DNA of 64,000 nucleotides from Pantoea dispersa (GTDB lineage Bacteria; Pseudomonadota; Gammaproteobacteria; Enterobacterales; Enterobacteriaceae): assembly GCF_014155765.1 (NCBI RefSeq), contig NZ_SCKT01000009.1, positions 62,001 through 126,000 on the forward strand, given 5' to 3'. Both the position numbers and the translations under genes were made by a program. This document shows positions 57,225-64,000 of the stretch, one piece after another. Under the pieces are notes generated by a model. It was not told the origin of the DNA. It saw only the letters and a list, made by a program, of their open reading frames with translations, and did no database searches. Each line of letters starts with the position of its first letter. The stretch's first letter is position 1.

Positions 57225-58100
57225 ATGGAAGATCTTAACGTCGTTGACGGCATTAACAATGCAGGTGGCTGGCTGGTGCGCAACCAGGCGCTGATCCTCA
57301 GCTATGCGGTGAACATCGTGGCGGCTATCGCCATCATTATTGTCGGGATGATTATTGCGCGCGTGGTATCGAACGGCGTCAATCGCCTGCTGGTCGCGCG
57401 TCATATTGATGCCACCGTGGCTGATTTCCTCTCAGCGCTGGTGCGCTACGGTATCATTGCCTTCACGATTATTGCCGCGCTGGGCCGCGTCGGCGTGCAG
57501 ACTGCCTCGGTGATCGCCGTGCTCGGTGCTGCCGGTCTGGCCGTCGGTCTGGCACTGCAGGGGTCGCTCTCCAACCTGGCGGCAGGCGTACTGCTGGTGA
57601 CCTTCCGTCCATTCCGCACCGGTGAGTTCGTCGATCTCGGTGGCGTGATGGGGACCGTACAGAATGTACAGATCTTCTCGACCACGCTGAAAACCGCTGA
57701 CGGCAAAATCGTGGTGGTGCCAAACGGCAAAATCATTGCCGGCAACATCGTTAACTTTTCGCGCGAACCTATCCGCCGCAACGAGTTCATTATTGGCGTC
57801 GCCTACGATGCGGATGTCGACCAGGTGATCGATCTGCTGCGTGAAGTGGTGGAAGCGGACGAGCGCGTGCTGAAAGATCTGGGTATCCAGATTGGCCTGA
57901 ACGAACTGGCGGCATCGTCGCTGAACTTTGTGGTGCGCTGCTGGAGCAAAAGCGGTGATCTGCAAAACGTCTACTGGGATCTGATGAAGAACTTCAAGCG
58001 CACCCTGGATGCGCACGGTATCGGTATTCCTTATCCGCAGATGGACGTGCACCTGCATCAGGTGCAGAGCGAGGCGCAGCAGCCTGCGCGCAGCGAGTAA
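57225..58100 (+). CDS. mscS: Small-conductance mechanosensitive channel MscS
   Basis: Inner-membrane channel of 291 residues (E. coli 286) that opens under membrane tension to release solutes in osmotic downshock. Three transmembrane helices lie in residues 20-128; the pore-lining TM3 has the Gly/Ala pattern [26 protein letters not shown] near 95-120. The cytoplasmic beta domain begins [19 protein letters not shown] and includes [20 protein letters not shown]. It lies between fbaA and argO as in E. coli. Confidence 0.95.
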   Translation: MEDLNVVDGINNAGGWLVRNQALILSYAVNIVAAIAIIIVGMIIARVVSNGVNRLLVARHIDATVADFLSALVRYGIIAFTIIAALGRVGVQTASVIAVLGAAGLAVGLALQGSLSNLAAGVLLVTFRPFRTGEFVDLGGVMGTVQNVQIFSTTLKTADGKIVVVPNGKIIAGNIVNFSREPIRRNEFIIGVAYDADVDQVIDLLREVVEADERVLKDLGIQIGLNELAASSLNFVVRCWSKSGDLQNVYWDLMKNFKRTLDAHGIGIPYPQMDVHLHQVQSEAQQPARSE

Positions 58101-58107
58101 GTTATCA

Positions 58108-58132
58108 GGGCACCGGCGGGTGCCCTTGTTTT
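58108..58132 (+). terminator. Rho-independent terminator after mscS
   Basis: GGGCACC and GGTGCCC form a 7-bp stem with a 4-base loop, followed by TTGTTTT. It lies seven bases after the mscS stop. Confidence 0.85.
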
Positions 58133-58190
58133 ATCAGTTCCGCTAATGACCGATTAATTCTTTCCATTTCCGCTAATATCCTCGCCTCAC

Positions 58191-58196
58191 TATACT
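58191..58196 (+). promoter_or_regulatory. Candidate -10 element of argO
   Basis: TATACT lies 34 bases before the argO GTG start. No good -35 is visible 17 bases upstream, as might be expected for a promoter that depends on an activator such as ArgP. Confidence 0.35.
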
Positions 58197-58229
58197 GCAC
58201 AGCAACACCCCTTTTTCAGGAAATCTTCC

Positions 58230-58853
58230 GTGTTATCTGTTTACTTACAAGGGCTTGCCCTTGGTGCTGCGCTTATCCTGCCGTTGGGCCCGCAAAATGC
58301 CTTCGTCCTGAACCAGGGCATTAAGCGCCATTACCATTTGATGACCGCGTCGTTGTGCACACTGAGCGATATTGTGCTGATCTGTGGCGGAATATTTGGC
58401 GGCAGCGCGCTGTTGCAGCAGTCGCCGGTTCTGCTGATGCTGATCACCTGGGCTGGCGTGGCGTTTCTGCTGTGGTATGGCTGGGGCGCGCTGCGCAGTG
58501 CCTGGCAGGGCGATGTCACGCTGGCGTCAGAGGCGGCGCTGAAGCAGGGGCGCTGGCGCATTGTCGCTACTATGCTGGCGGTGACCTGGCTCAATCCGCA
58601 TGTCTATCTCGACACCCTCGTGGTGCTCGGCAGCCTCGGCAGTCAGCTGCCGTCGGCGGAGGCGCGCCGCTGGTTTGCTTTCGGCACCGCCAGCGCCTCG
58701 CTGCTGTGGTTTTTCGGTCTGGCGCTGCTGGCCGCCTGGCTGTCGCCGCGCCTGCGCACCGTGCGCGCGCAGCGCATCATTAATCTGCTGGTGGGCGGCG
58801 TGATGTGGTTTATCGCCCTGCAGCTGGCGCGTCAGGGCATCGCCGGCTGGTGA
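58230..58853 (+). CDS. argO: L-arginine exporter ArgO
   Basis: LysE-family exporter of 207 residues with six predicted transmembrane segments. It starts with GTG 58230 behind AGGAAA and opens [31 protein letters not shown], the LysE signature. [11 protein letters not shown] near 130 is the second conserved motif. It exports arginine and its analogue canavanine under ArgP control in E. coli. Its 3' end overlaps the convergent FAD-oxidoreductase gene by 22 bases, an unusual join that marks the edge of the next cassette. Confidence 0.95.
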   Translation: MLSVYLQGLALGAALILPLGPQNAFVLNQGIKRHYHLMTASLCTLSDIVLICGGIFGGSALLQQSPVLLMLITWAGVAFLLWYGWGALRSAWQGDVTLASEAALKQGRWRIVATMLAVTWLNPHVYLDTLVVLGSLGSQLPSAEARRWFAFGTASASLLWFFGLALLAAWLSPRLRTVRAQRIINLLVGGVMWFIALQLARQGIAGW

Positions 58854-61111
58854 TGCACATGCAGGCCGTAAAGCGCGGGCAGGGCGCCTGCGCTGGCCAG
58901 CAGCTCCAGCCGAATCTGGTGAAACGTGGTATCCGGGGGCAGCGCATGATGGCACAGCGAGTGATGATTATCGCTGACCTCCGCCAGCAGCGTGTCATCC
59001 AGCCACAGGCGATAATGGGTAGTGCAGTGCGGCGTCACCGCCTGCGCATGGCCCATCTGCACCGTTTCCATCGCATGATCGAAATCGTTATCGAACAGCA
59101 ACGTAATCTGGCTGGCGCGCTGCGCGTCCGGCCACTGCCAGCACACCCACGGCTGGCGATCGTCCGCCGCCGGCAGCCAGCCGTTGGTGTGGCTTTCCGG
59201 CCGCAGTTTACCGTTGAGCAAATAGTCGCAGTGCCACAGCCGCAGCGGTGTTGTCAGACTAAACGCGATCAGGATCTGATTGGGCGCGCGGCGCGGTAGC
59301 CAGAAATCAAACTCATCCACGCCGTAATCGCCGTCGTTTATCTGCCGGGTGCGTTTCGCGACGCGCGGATTGAGACTGTTAAATACCATCATAATGCCCG
59401 GCAGGCGCTGGCGGGTGAGCGCCACTTCAACCGCCGGATTTTCTTCAAAGGCGATAAACAGGTAGCGATCGCACTCCGCACGGTAGTCAAACGGCAGCGA
59501 ATACGCCTCTTCACCGCTAATCTGCAGGCTGTGTGTGGCCAGCAGCCGATCGCCGCAGGTGTTGGCCGGATTGTCGCTGGTCAGCAGTGAAACCTGCAGC
59601 GTCTGCGCGGATGACGCCCGCAGCCGCACCGTCAGCGCGGGCAGGCGTTCTCCGGCTTTAAGCGGCAGCAGCAGGGCGCAGCGTGAGGTGAGGGCGTGCC
59701 AGCCGCCATCCGCCGGCAGGGCGTGCAGGGCGAAGGTGCTGCTGGCGCTGACCTGAGCGGCACCGGCCGGATGCGCCAGCTGCTGACGCGGAATGAACGC
59801 ACCGTGGCGCAGCAGCTGTTGCTGCAGCTGACCAATATGCTCCGGCTGCGCCAGCTGACGCGGTGTCTGGTTATGCTGCTGACACAGCGCCGCCGCGCGG
59901 CCCACCACTTCGCCCAGCACGCCACAGGTGCACATCACGCGCGCGCTGCCAAAGGCAACGTGCGTGGCAGAGATAAGCCGGCCGGTCAGCAGCAGATTAT
60001 CCAGCGACTGGCTGTACAGCGCCCGAAACGGAATGGTGTAAGTGCCTTTGCTGTGGAACTGGCGGCAGCCGTCGTGAGCGCTGTACACGCCGTCGGCCGG
60101 ATGCAGGTCAATCGACCAGCCGCCGTAGGCCACCGCATCGTAGTGGTCGCGCTGCGCGATGATATCCTGCTGACACAGCAGAGTATCGCCGAGAAAGCGT
60201 CGGCTCTCGCGCTTGCCGGGAATCAGCCCAACCCATTCAATGGTCAGCGTGTCGGCATCGGCAAACTCGCCGGAGTTTTTGATGTAATCCCACACGCCCC
60301 AGACAATCTTCCACAGCTCCCACTTGATGGTTTCGCTTTCATGCACGGTATCCAGCCGGCCGCCCCACTCAAGCCACCACAGATCGCAGCCGTTGAGATC
60401 GGAGCTCAAACGTTTATAGCGCGGAATAGCGGTGATCTCTTTCAGCGCGAAGGAGGGCGGTACAAAGCGCACCGGCTGCGCGCTGCGTTTGGTATAAAAA
60501 TAAATTGAGTGGCCGAGCTTGTGGCCAAACTGCTCGCCCGGCGCCATTTTTTCGCCAAACTCCTGCGGTGATTCTGCGCCGACACGGTGCGCGGCCCCGG
60601 CCGGATAGCCGAGCACGCCGTCGCCGCTGGCATCAATAAACTGGTCGGCCGTCACGCGATAGCGGGTCTGATTGATGGCGTTGAAAGCCTGAACCGCCTG
60701 CAGGCGCTGCGCGGATTTTTCGATGTCGCTGACCACGGTATTGAGCAGCAGCGTCAGACGCGGCTGCGCCTGCACGATGTCCAGCAGCACCATGTCGAAC
60801 AGCACCGGGTTGCCCTCTTTGTTGCGCCAGAGGTTCTCCTCCATGATCTCGCCCATGATGCCGCCTTCACGCGCCCAGCGGTTGTTATTACCCATATGCG
60901 ACGTCGCGCCGTTGGCCCACAGCCGCACTTCGCTGGAAGCGTTGCCGCCGAGCACCGGGCGATCCTGAATCAGCACCACCTGCTGGCCCGCGCGTGCCGC
61001 AGCCAGCGCGGCGCACACGCCCGCCAGACCGCCACCGGCGACCAGCACATCGGCGTGTAACGACTGCAGCGGAAAGGCACGCGCGGCCTGAGAAGAGAAA
61101 GTTTGCATCAT
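58832..61111 (-). CDS. FAD-dependent oxidoreductase (PF12831-type), catabolic cassette
   Basis: A 759-residue flavoprotein. The dinucleotide fold is [20 protein letters not shown] near residue 20-39 with [23 protein letters not shown] type continuation, typical of the FAD_oxidored family; [20 protein letters not shown] near 155-174 and [22 protein letters not shown] near 375 are further FAD-site marks. The C-terminal 300 residues look like added beta-sandwich domains. Family members often lie in sugar or uronate utilisation loci. It is divergent from an IclR regulator with a 58-base gap. The substrate is unknown; no signal peptide is seen. Confidence 0.8.
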   Translation of the reverse strand: MMQTFSSQAARAFPLQSLHADVLVAGGGLAGVCAALAAARAGQQVVLIQDRPVLGGNASSEVRLWANGATSHMGNNNRWAREGGIMGEIMEENLWRNKEGNPVLFDMVLLDIVQAQPRLTLLLNTVVSDIEKSAQRLQAVQAFNAINQTRYRVTADQFIDASGDGVLGYPAGAAHRVGAESPQEFGEKMAPGEQFGHKLGHSIYFYTKRSAQPVRFVPPSFALKEITAIPRYKRLSSDLNGCDLWWLEWGGRLDTVHESETIKWELWKIVWGVWDYIKNSGEFADADTLTIEWVGLIPGKRESRRFLGDTLLCQQDIIAQRDHYDAVAYGGWSIDLHPADGVYSAHDGCRQFHSKGTYTIPFRALYSQSLDNLLLTGRLISATHVAFGSARVMCTCGVLGEVVGRAAALCQQHNQTPRQLAQPEHIGQLQQQLLRHGAFIPRQQLAHPAGAAQVSASSTFALHALPADGGWHALTSRCALLLPLKAGERLPALTVRLRASSAQTLQVSLLTSDNPANTCGDRLLATHSLQISGEEAYSLPFDYRAECDRYLFIAFEENPAVEVALTRQRLPGIMMVFNSLNPRVAKRTRQINDGDYGVDEFDFWLPRRAPNQILIAFSLTTPLRLWHCDYLLNGKLRPESHTNGWLPAADDRQPWVCWQWPDAQRASQITLLFDNDFDHAMETVQMGHAQAVTPHCTTHYRLWLDDTLLAEVSDNHHSLCHHALPPDTTFHQIRLELLASAGALPALYGLHVHHQPAMP

Positions 61112-61169
61112 GAGGTTACTCCCGCCTGAAGGCTGCTAAGATTGAATTTTTACCGTCACAAGGTGATTT

Positions 61170-61868
61170 ATGTCTTCGCAACCCAACCAGAGCCTGATTG
61201 ACGGAATTCGCTGCCTGCAATATCTGGTCTCCAGTGACAAAGCGGTCGGCGGTCGTGAACTGGCGCGCCAGATGGGGATGAACAGCACGCGGGTAAACCG
61301 TCTGCTGATGACCATGGCGTCCATCGGCCTGACGATTCAGGATGAACACCGGCGCTATCTGCCGGGCCCGGGCATTCATGCGCTGGCGGCGCAGGCCATT
61401 CGTGGATCGTCGCTGTTTGCTTCGGCACTGCCGCAGCTGGAGGCGCACGCGCCGCGCGATATCGTGGTGGCGCTTGGCGTGCTGTGGGAGGACCAGGTCA
61501 TCTACATCTGGCACTCGGAGCCCGGCGAGCGCACCAGTACCAGCCAGGCGCTGGCTGGATTCCGCATGCTGCCAGCGTGGCAGTCGGTGATTGGCATCGC
61601 GCTGCTGGCGGCGGAGAGTGACGAGGTGCTGCGGCCACGCTTCAGTGACGAACAGTGGGCGCAGATTGCGCCACTGCTGGCGCGCAAGCGCACCGGGGAT
61701 TATCTGGTGTGGCATCGCGAGGACGGCGAAATCAGTATGGCGCAGCCGATCAATAACAATCGTGCGGCGCTGGCCTTCGCCAAAATCTGGCAGGCCGATG
61801 AGGACCAGCTGGCGCAGCGTCTGCAACAGCTGCACGCGCTGGCGAAACGGCTCATCAGCGCGCGCTGA
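61170..61868 (+). CDS. IclR-family transcriptional regulator
   Basis: A 232-residue regulator with the N-terminal winged helix (about 8-65: LIDGIRCLQYLVSSDKAVGGRELARQ type start and MNSTRVNRLLMTMASIGL recognition region) and a C-terminal ligand domain. IclR proteins usually control adjacent catabolic genes and respond to small organic acids or sugar acids. It is divergent from the oxidoreductase and its 3' end overlaps the convergent MFS gene by 14 bases, so the three genes form one compact unit. GTG/ATG choice: ATG 61170, with AAGGTGA upstream. Confidence 0.85.
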   Translation: MSSQPNQSLIDGIRCLQYLVSSDKAVGGRELARQMGMNSTRVNRLLMTMASIGLTIQDEHRRYLPGPGIHALAAQAIRGSSLFASALPQLEAHAPRDIVVALGVLWEDQVIYIWHSEPGERTSTSQALAGFRMLPAWQSVIGIALLAAESDEVLRPRFSDEQWAQIAPLLARKRTGDYLVWHREDGEISMAQPINNNRAALAFAKIWQADEDQLAQRLQQLHALAKRLISAR

Positions 61869-63162
61869 CATGGTCAATTTTTCCTACCACAAACAGATAA
61901 CTGCAGATGCCAATAGCGGCCAGCACGGCGATAAAGGCCAGCGCCGGCGCGAAGTTGCTGCCGTCAATCAGGGCGCCGATGGCGATGGGCACTACGATCG
62001 ATGACAGCGCGCCGGTAAAGTTAAATACGCCGCCGGCCAGACCGATCAGATGGCGCGGCGCCAGCGCGGTAACAAACACCCAGGTGATGGTCGCCAGGCC
62101 ATTACCAAAAAACGCCAGCGACATAAACAGGATGATCAGCCGCGAATCTTCGGTGTAGTTAGCACCAAGGATGAACAGCGTGAGAAACAGACCGAGGATC
62201 ACCGGCAGCTTGCGCGCCACGCTGGCTGACATGCCGCGCCGGATCATGCGGTCTGAGGCAAAGCCGGCCAGCAGTACGCCACAAAACGCCGCGAAGTAGG
62301 GCAGCGACGCCACATAGCCGCTCTTGATAAAGTCCATGTGGCGATACTCCACCAGATAGGTGGGAAACCAGGTGAGGAAAAACCAGAAGGTGGCGGAGAT
62401 GGTGAACTGGCCAATATAGATGCCGACCAGCTTGCGGCTGCGAAACATCTGCGCCAGATCGGCCCAGCGTGCACGCGGCGGCTGGCTGCCCTGGCGATTT
62501 TCCAGCAGTGCGCCGTTGTCACGCAGATAGTTAAGTTCAGCCTCTGATACGCCTTTGTGCTGGTTCGGCTCGCGATACAGCAGATACCACACCAGCGCCC
62601 AAATCATGCCCGCCACGCCGGTAATCAGAAACAGCCCGCGCCAGCCAAACGCAGCCTGCACGTGAAACAGCAGCGGCGTCATACAGGCGAGGCCAACAAA
62701 CTGTGCGGACGAGTAGATGCCAATTGCACTGGCACGCTCCTGCTCGGGGAACCAGCTGGAAATCACCCGATTGTTAGCCGGCATCACCGGCGCCTCGAAG
62801 GCGCCGACGCCGAGGCGCAGACCGAACAGCGCGCCGAAGCTGCTGGCAAAAGCGTGCAGCGCGGTGATCAGCGACCAGGCAAACAGCCCCGCGCCGTATA
62901 CCAGCCGCGCGCCGAGACGATCGATCAGGAATCCGCCGGGAATTTGCAGCGCCGCATAGATCCAGCCGAACGCCGAGAAGATCAGCCCCATCTCCAGCGG
63001 CGTGAAGCGTAGTTCACCGGCCATCTGCGTGGCGGCCACCGACAGGTTGGTGCGATCCATGTAGTTAATGATGATGTTGATAAACACCAGTGCCAGCATC
63101 ATAAAGCGTGTGCGTCCGGCTCGCACGCTGACCGCGCTTTGGCTAAGTGGCTGTTCTGTCAT
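61855..63162 (-). CDS. MFS transporter, anion:cation symporter type
   Basis: A 435-residue major facilitator with twelve hydrophobic segments, resembling the ACS family (ExuT, GudP, tartrate porters): INYMDRTNLSVAATQM in TM1, GWIYAALQIPGGFLIDRLGARLVYG between TM2 and TM3, and WFPEQERASAIGIYSSAQFVG after TM4. Likely substrate is a sugar acid or related organic anion, to be handled by the FAD enzyme. A 17-base inverted repeat lies 27 bases upstream. Confidence 0.85.
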   Translation of the reverse strand: MTEQPLSQSAVSVRAGRTRFMMLALVFINIIINYMDRTNLSVAATQMAGELRFTPLEMGLIFSAFGWIYAALQIPGGFLIDRLGARLVYGAGLFAWSLITALHAFASSFGALFGLRLGVGAFEAPVMPANNRVISSWFPEQERASAIGIYSSAQFVGLACMTPLLFHVQAAFGWRGLFLITGVAGMIWALVWYLLYREPNQHKGVSEAELNYLRDNGALLENRQGSQPPRARWADLAQMFRSRKLVGIYIGQFTISATFWFFLTWFPTYLVEYRHMDFIKSGYVASLPYFAAFCGVLLAGFASDRMIRRGMSASVARKLPVILGLFLTLFILGANYTEDSRLIILFMSLAFFGNGLATITWVFVTALAPRHLIGLAGGVFNFTGALSSIVVPIAIGALIDGSNFAPALAFIAVLAAIGICSYLFVVGKIDHVSAR

Positions 63163-63189
63163 AATACAACTCTCCCGAGGGGCAGAAGT

Positions 63190-63206
63190 GTTTCTTTAAT
63201 AGAAAC
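63190..63206. promoter_or_regulatory. GTTTCTTTAATAGAAAC inverted repeat, candidate IclR-family operator
   Basis: A 6-5-6 perfect inverted repeat, GTTTCT-TTAAT-AGAAAC, 27 bases upstream of the MFS start codon. IclR-type regulators bind AT-rich inverted repeats of this size. I see no good copy in the 58-base gap between the regulator and the oxidoreductase. Confidence 0.45.
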
Positions 63207-63381
63207 GCAGGCGGCGCTTTTCAGCGAATCTGTAGCGATAAATTTGCGATCGCGGATACGTTAAACCTGAGCAAAGCCGAACTTTTTGCTAATTTCAAAC
63301 TCAGACCATCACGCATAGTAATGTGTTTTGGGTTTCGCCATAGTGGCGACCTGCAAATTGAACCCTTCAAGGAGGACTTTC

Positions 63382-64000
63382 GTGAAACTGAAAGCACTGG
63401 CGCTGGCCGCCGTAATGAGCACGGGCGCACTGTCCGGTCTGGTCCAGGCGGGAGAAGTGCCGAACGGACCGCACGTGGTGACATCAGGACAGGCCAGCGT
63501 GGATGCCCGTCCGGATATGGCTACGCTCTCCATCGTGGTGAATGTTTCGTCGAAAGACGCGGCGGATGCAAAAAAACAGGCTGACGACCGCGTGGCGCAA
63601 TATTTTGATTTCCTGCAAAAGAACGGCATCGAGAAGAAAGATATTGATGCGGCTAATCTCAGCACCCAGCCGGAATATGACTACACCAAAGAGGGTAAAT
63701 CGGTGCTGAAAGGCTACCGTGCGGTGCGTCAGGTGGAAGTCACGCTGCGCCAGCTGGACAAGCTGAATGAGCTGCTGGACGGCGCGCTGAAGTCGGGCCT
63801 GAATGAGATTCGTTCTGTTGAGCTGGGCGTGGCTAACGCAGACAGCTACAAAGATCAGGCGCGTAAAGCGGCGATTGCCAATGCCACACAGCAGGCGAGT
63901 GCCCTGGCGGAAGGCTTCAACGCCAAACTGGGCTCGGTGTACAGCATTCGCTATCACGTGGCTAACTACCAGCCGATGCCGATGGCGCGCATGTACAAAG
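63382..64000 (+). CDS. yggE: Oxidative stress defense protein YggE, SIMPL domain (3' truncated by window)
   Basis: The first 206 codons of a SIMPL-domain periplasmic protein (E. coli YggE 246 residues). The start is GTG 63382 with AAGGAGGA just upstream. A signal peptide fills residues 1-23 (ALSGLVQA end, cleaved before GEVPNGPH). The domain begins VVTSGQASVDARPDMATLSI and continues to DQARKAAIANATQQASALAEGF. In E. coli it follows argO and precedes argP. The frame is open to the last base of the window. Confidence 0.93.
   Translation, partial: MKLKALALAAVMSTGALSGLVQAGEVPNGPHVVTSGQASVDARPDMATLSIVVNVSSKDAADAKKQADDRVAQYFDFLQKNGIEKKDIDAANLSTQPEYDYTKEGKSVLKGYRAVRQVEVTLRQLDKLNELLDGALKSGLNEIRSVELGVANADSYKDQARKAAIANATQQASALAEGFNAKLGSVYSIRYHVANYQPMPMARMYK

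Overview
The window reads as a chromosomal segment of a moderately GC-rich enterobacterium, most likely Erwiniaceae (Pantoea/Erwinia type). The backbone is the E. coli speC-to-yggE segment in the same relative order: speC, mltC-yggX-mutY, trmB-yggL-yggN, hemW-rdgB-yggT-yggS, yggR, ruvX-yqgE-gshB-rsmE-endA-sprT-galP, metK, speA, speB, loiP, tktA, epd-pgk-fbaA, mscS, argO and yggE. Protein families were assigned by recalled similarity and visible motifs; no database search was run. The genus is an inference from gene order, protein similarity and repeat content.

Layout. 1-2.4 kb: end of a hemin ABC importer operon (hmuTUV), convergent with acuI. 3.4-6.1 kb: ornithine decarboxylase speC with a long leader that carries a candidate leader peptide. 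6.1-10.8 kb: cell wall, DNA repair and tRNA modification genes. 10.96-13.2 kb: a 751-residue protein with Ig-like repeats, not expected from E. coli gene order. 13.3-23.1 kb: a block of conserved housekeeping genes ending in galP, which has a CRP site and two GalR/GalS-type operators. 23.6-25.3 kb: an AT-rich orphan type VI cassette (Hcp, a DUF3289-like protein, a small membrane protein). 25.4-29.4 kb: metK and speA, divergent, with a MetJ operator and an arginine-rich leader ORF in front of speA.

29.4-48.97 kb: a roughly 19 kb accessory locus separates speA from speB, which are neighbours in E. coli. It encodes an EAL-domain protein, a 4341-residue BapA-like adhesin with 36 Ig-like repeats and a type I secretion C-terminus, and its own type I exporter (TolC-like outer membrane protein, ABC transporter with a degenerate C39 domain, HlyD-like adaptor). 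The order adhesin-OMP-ABC-MFP matches the Salmonella bapABCD layout as I recall it. 49-58.9 kb: speB, a 62-bp tandem repeat inside a palindromic element, loiP, tktA, the Cra-type glycolytic operon epd-pgk-fbaA, mscS and argO. 58.8-63.2 kb: a second insertion between argO and yggE holds an FAD-dependent oxidoreductase, an IclR-family regulator and an MFS transporter, probably a catabolic unit. The window ends inside yggE.

Themes: polyamine synthesis runs by two routes, arginine to agmatine to putrescine (SpeA, SpeB) and ornithine to putrescine (SpeC); MetK makes the S-adenosylmethionine needed for spermidine. Both decarboxylase genes are preceded by candidate leader ORFs. The adhesin locus with its adjacent EAL protein points to c-di-GMP-linked biofilm control. 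The unlinked Ig-like protein at 11-13 kb may be a second client of the same secretion system.
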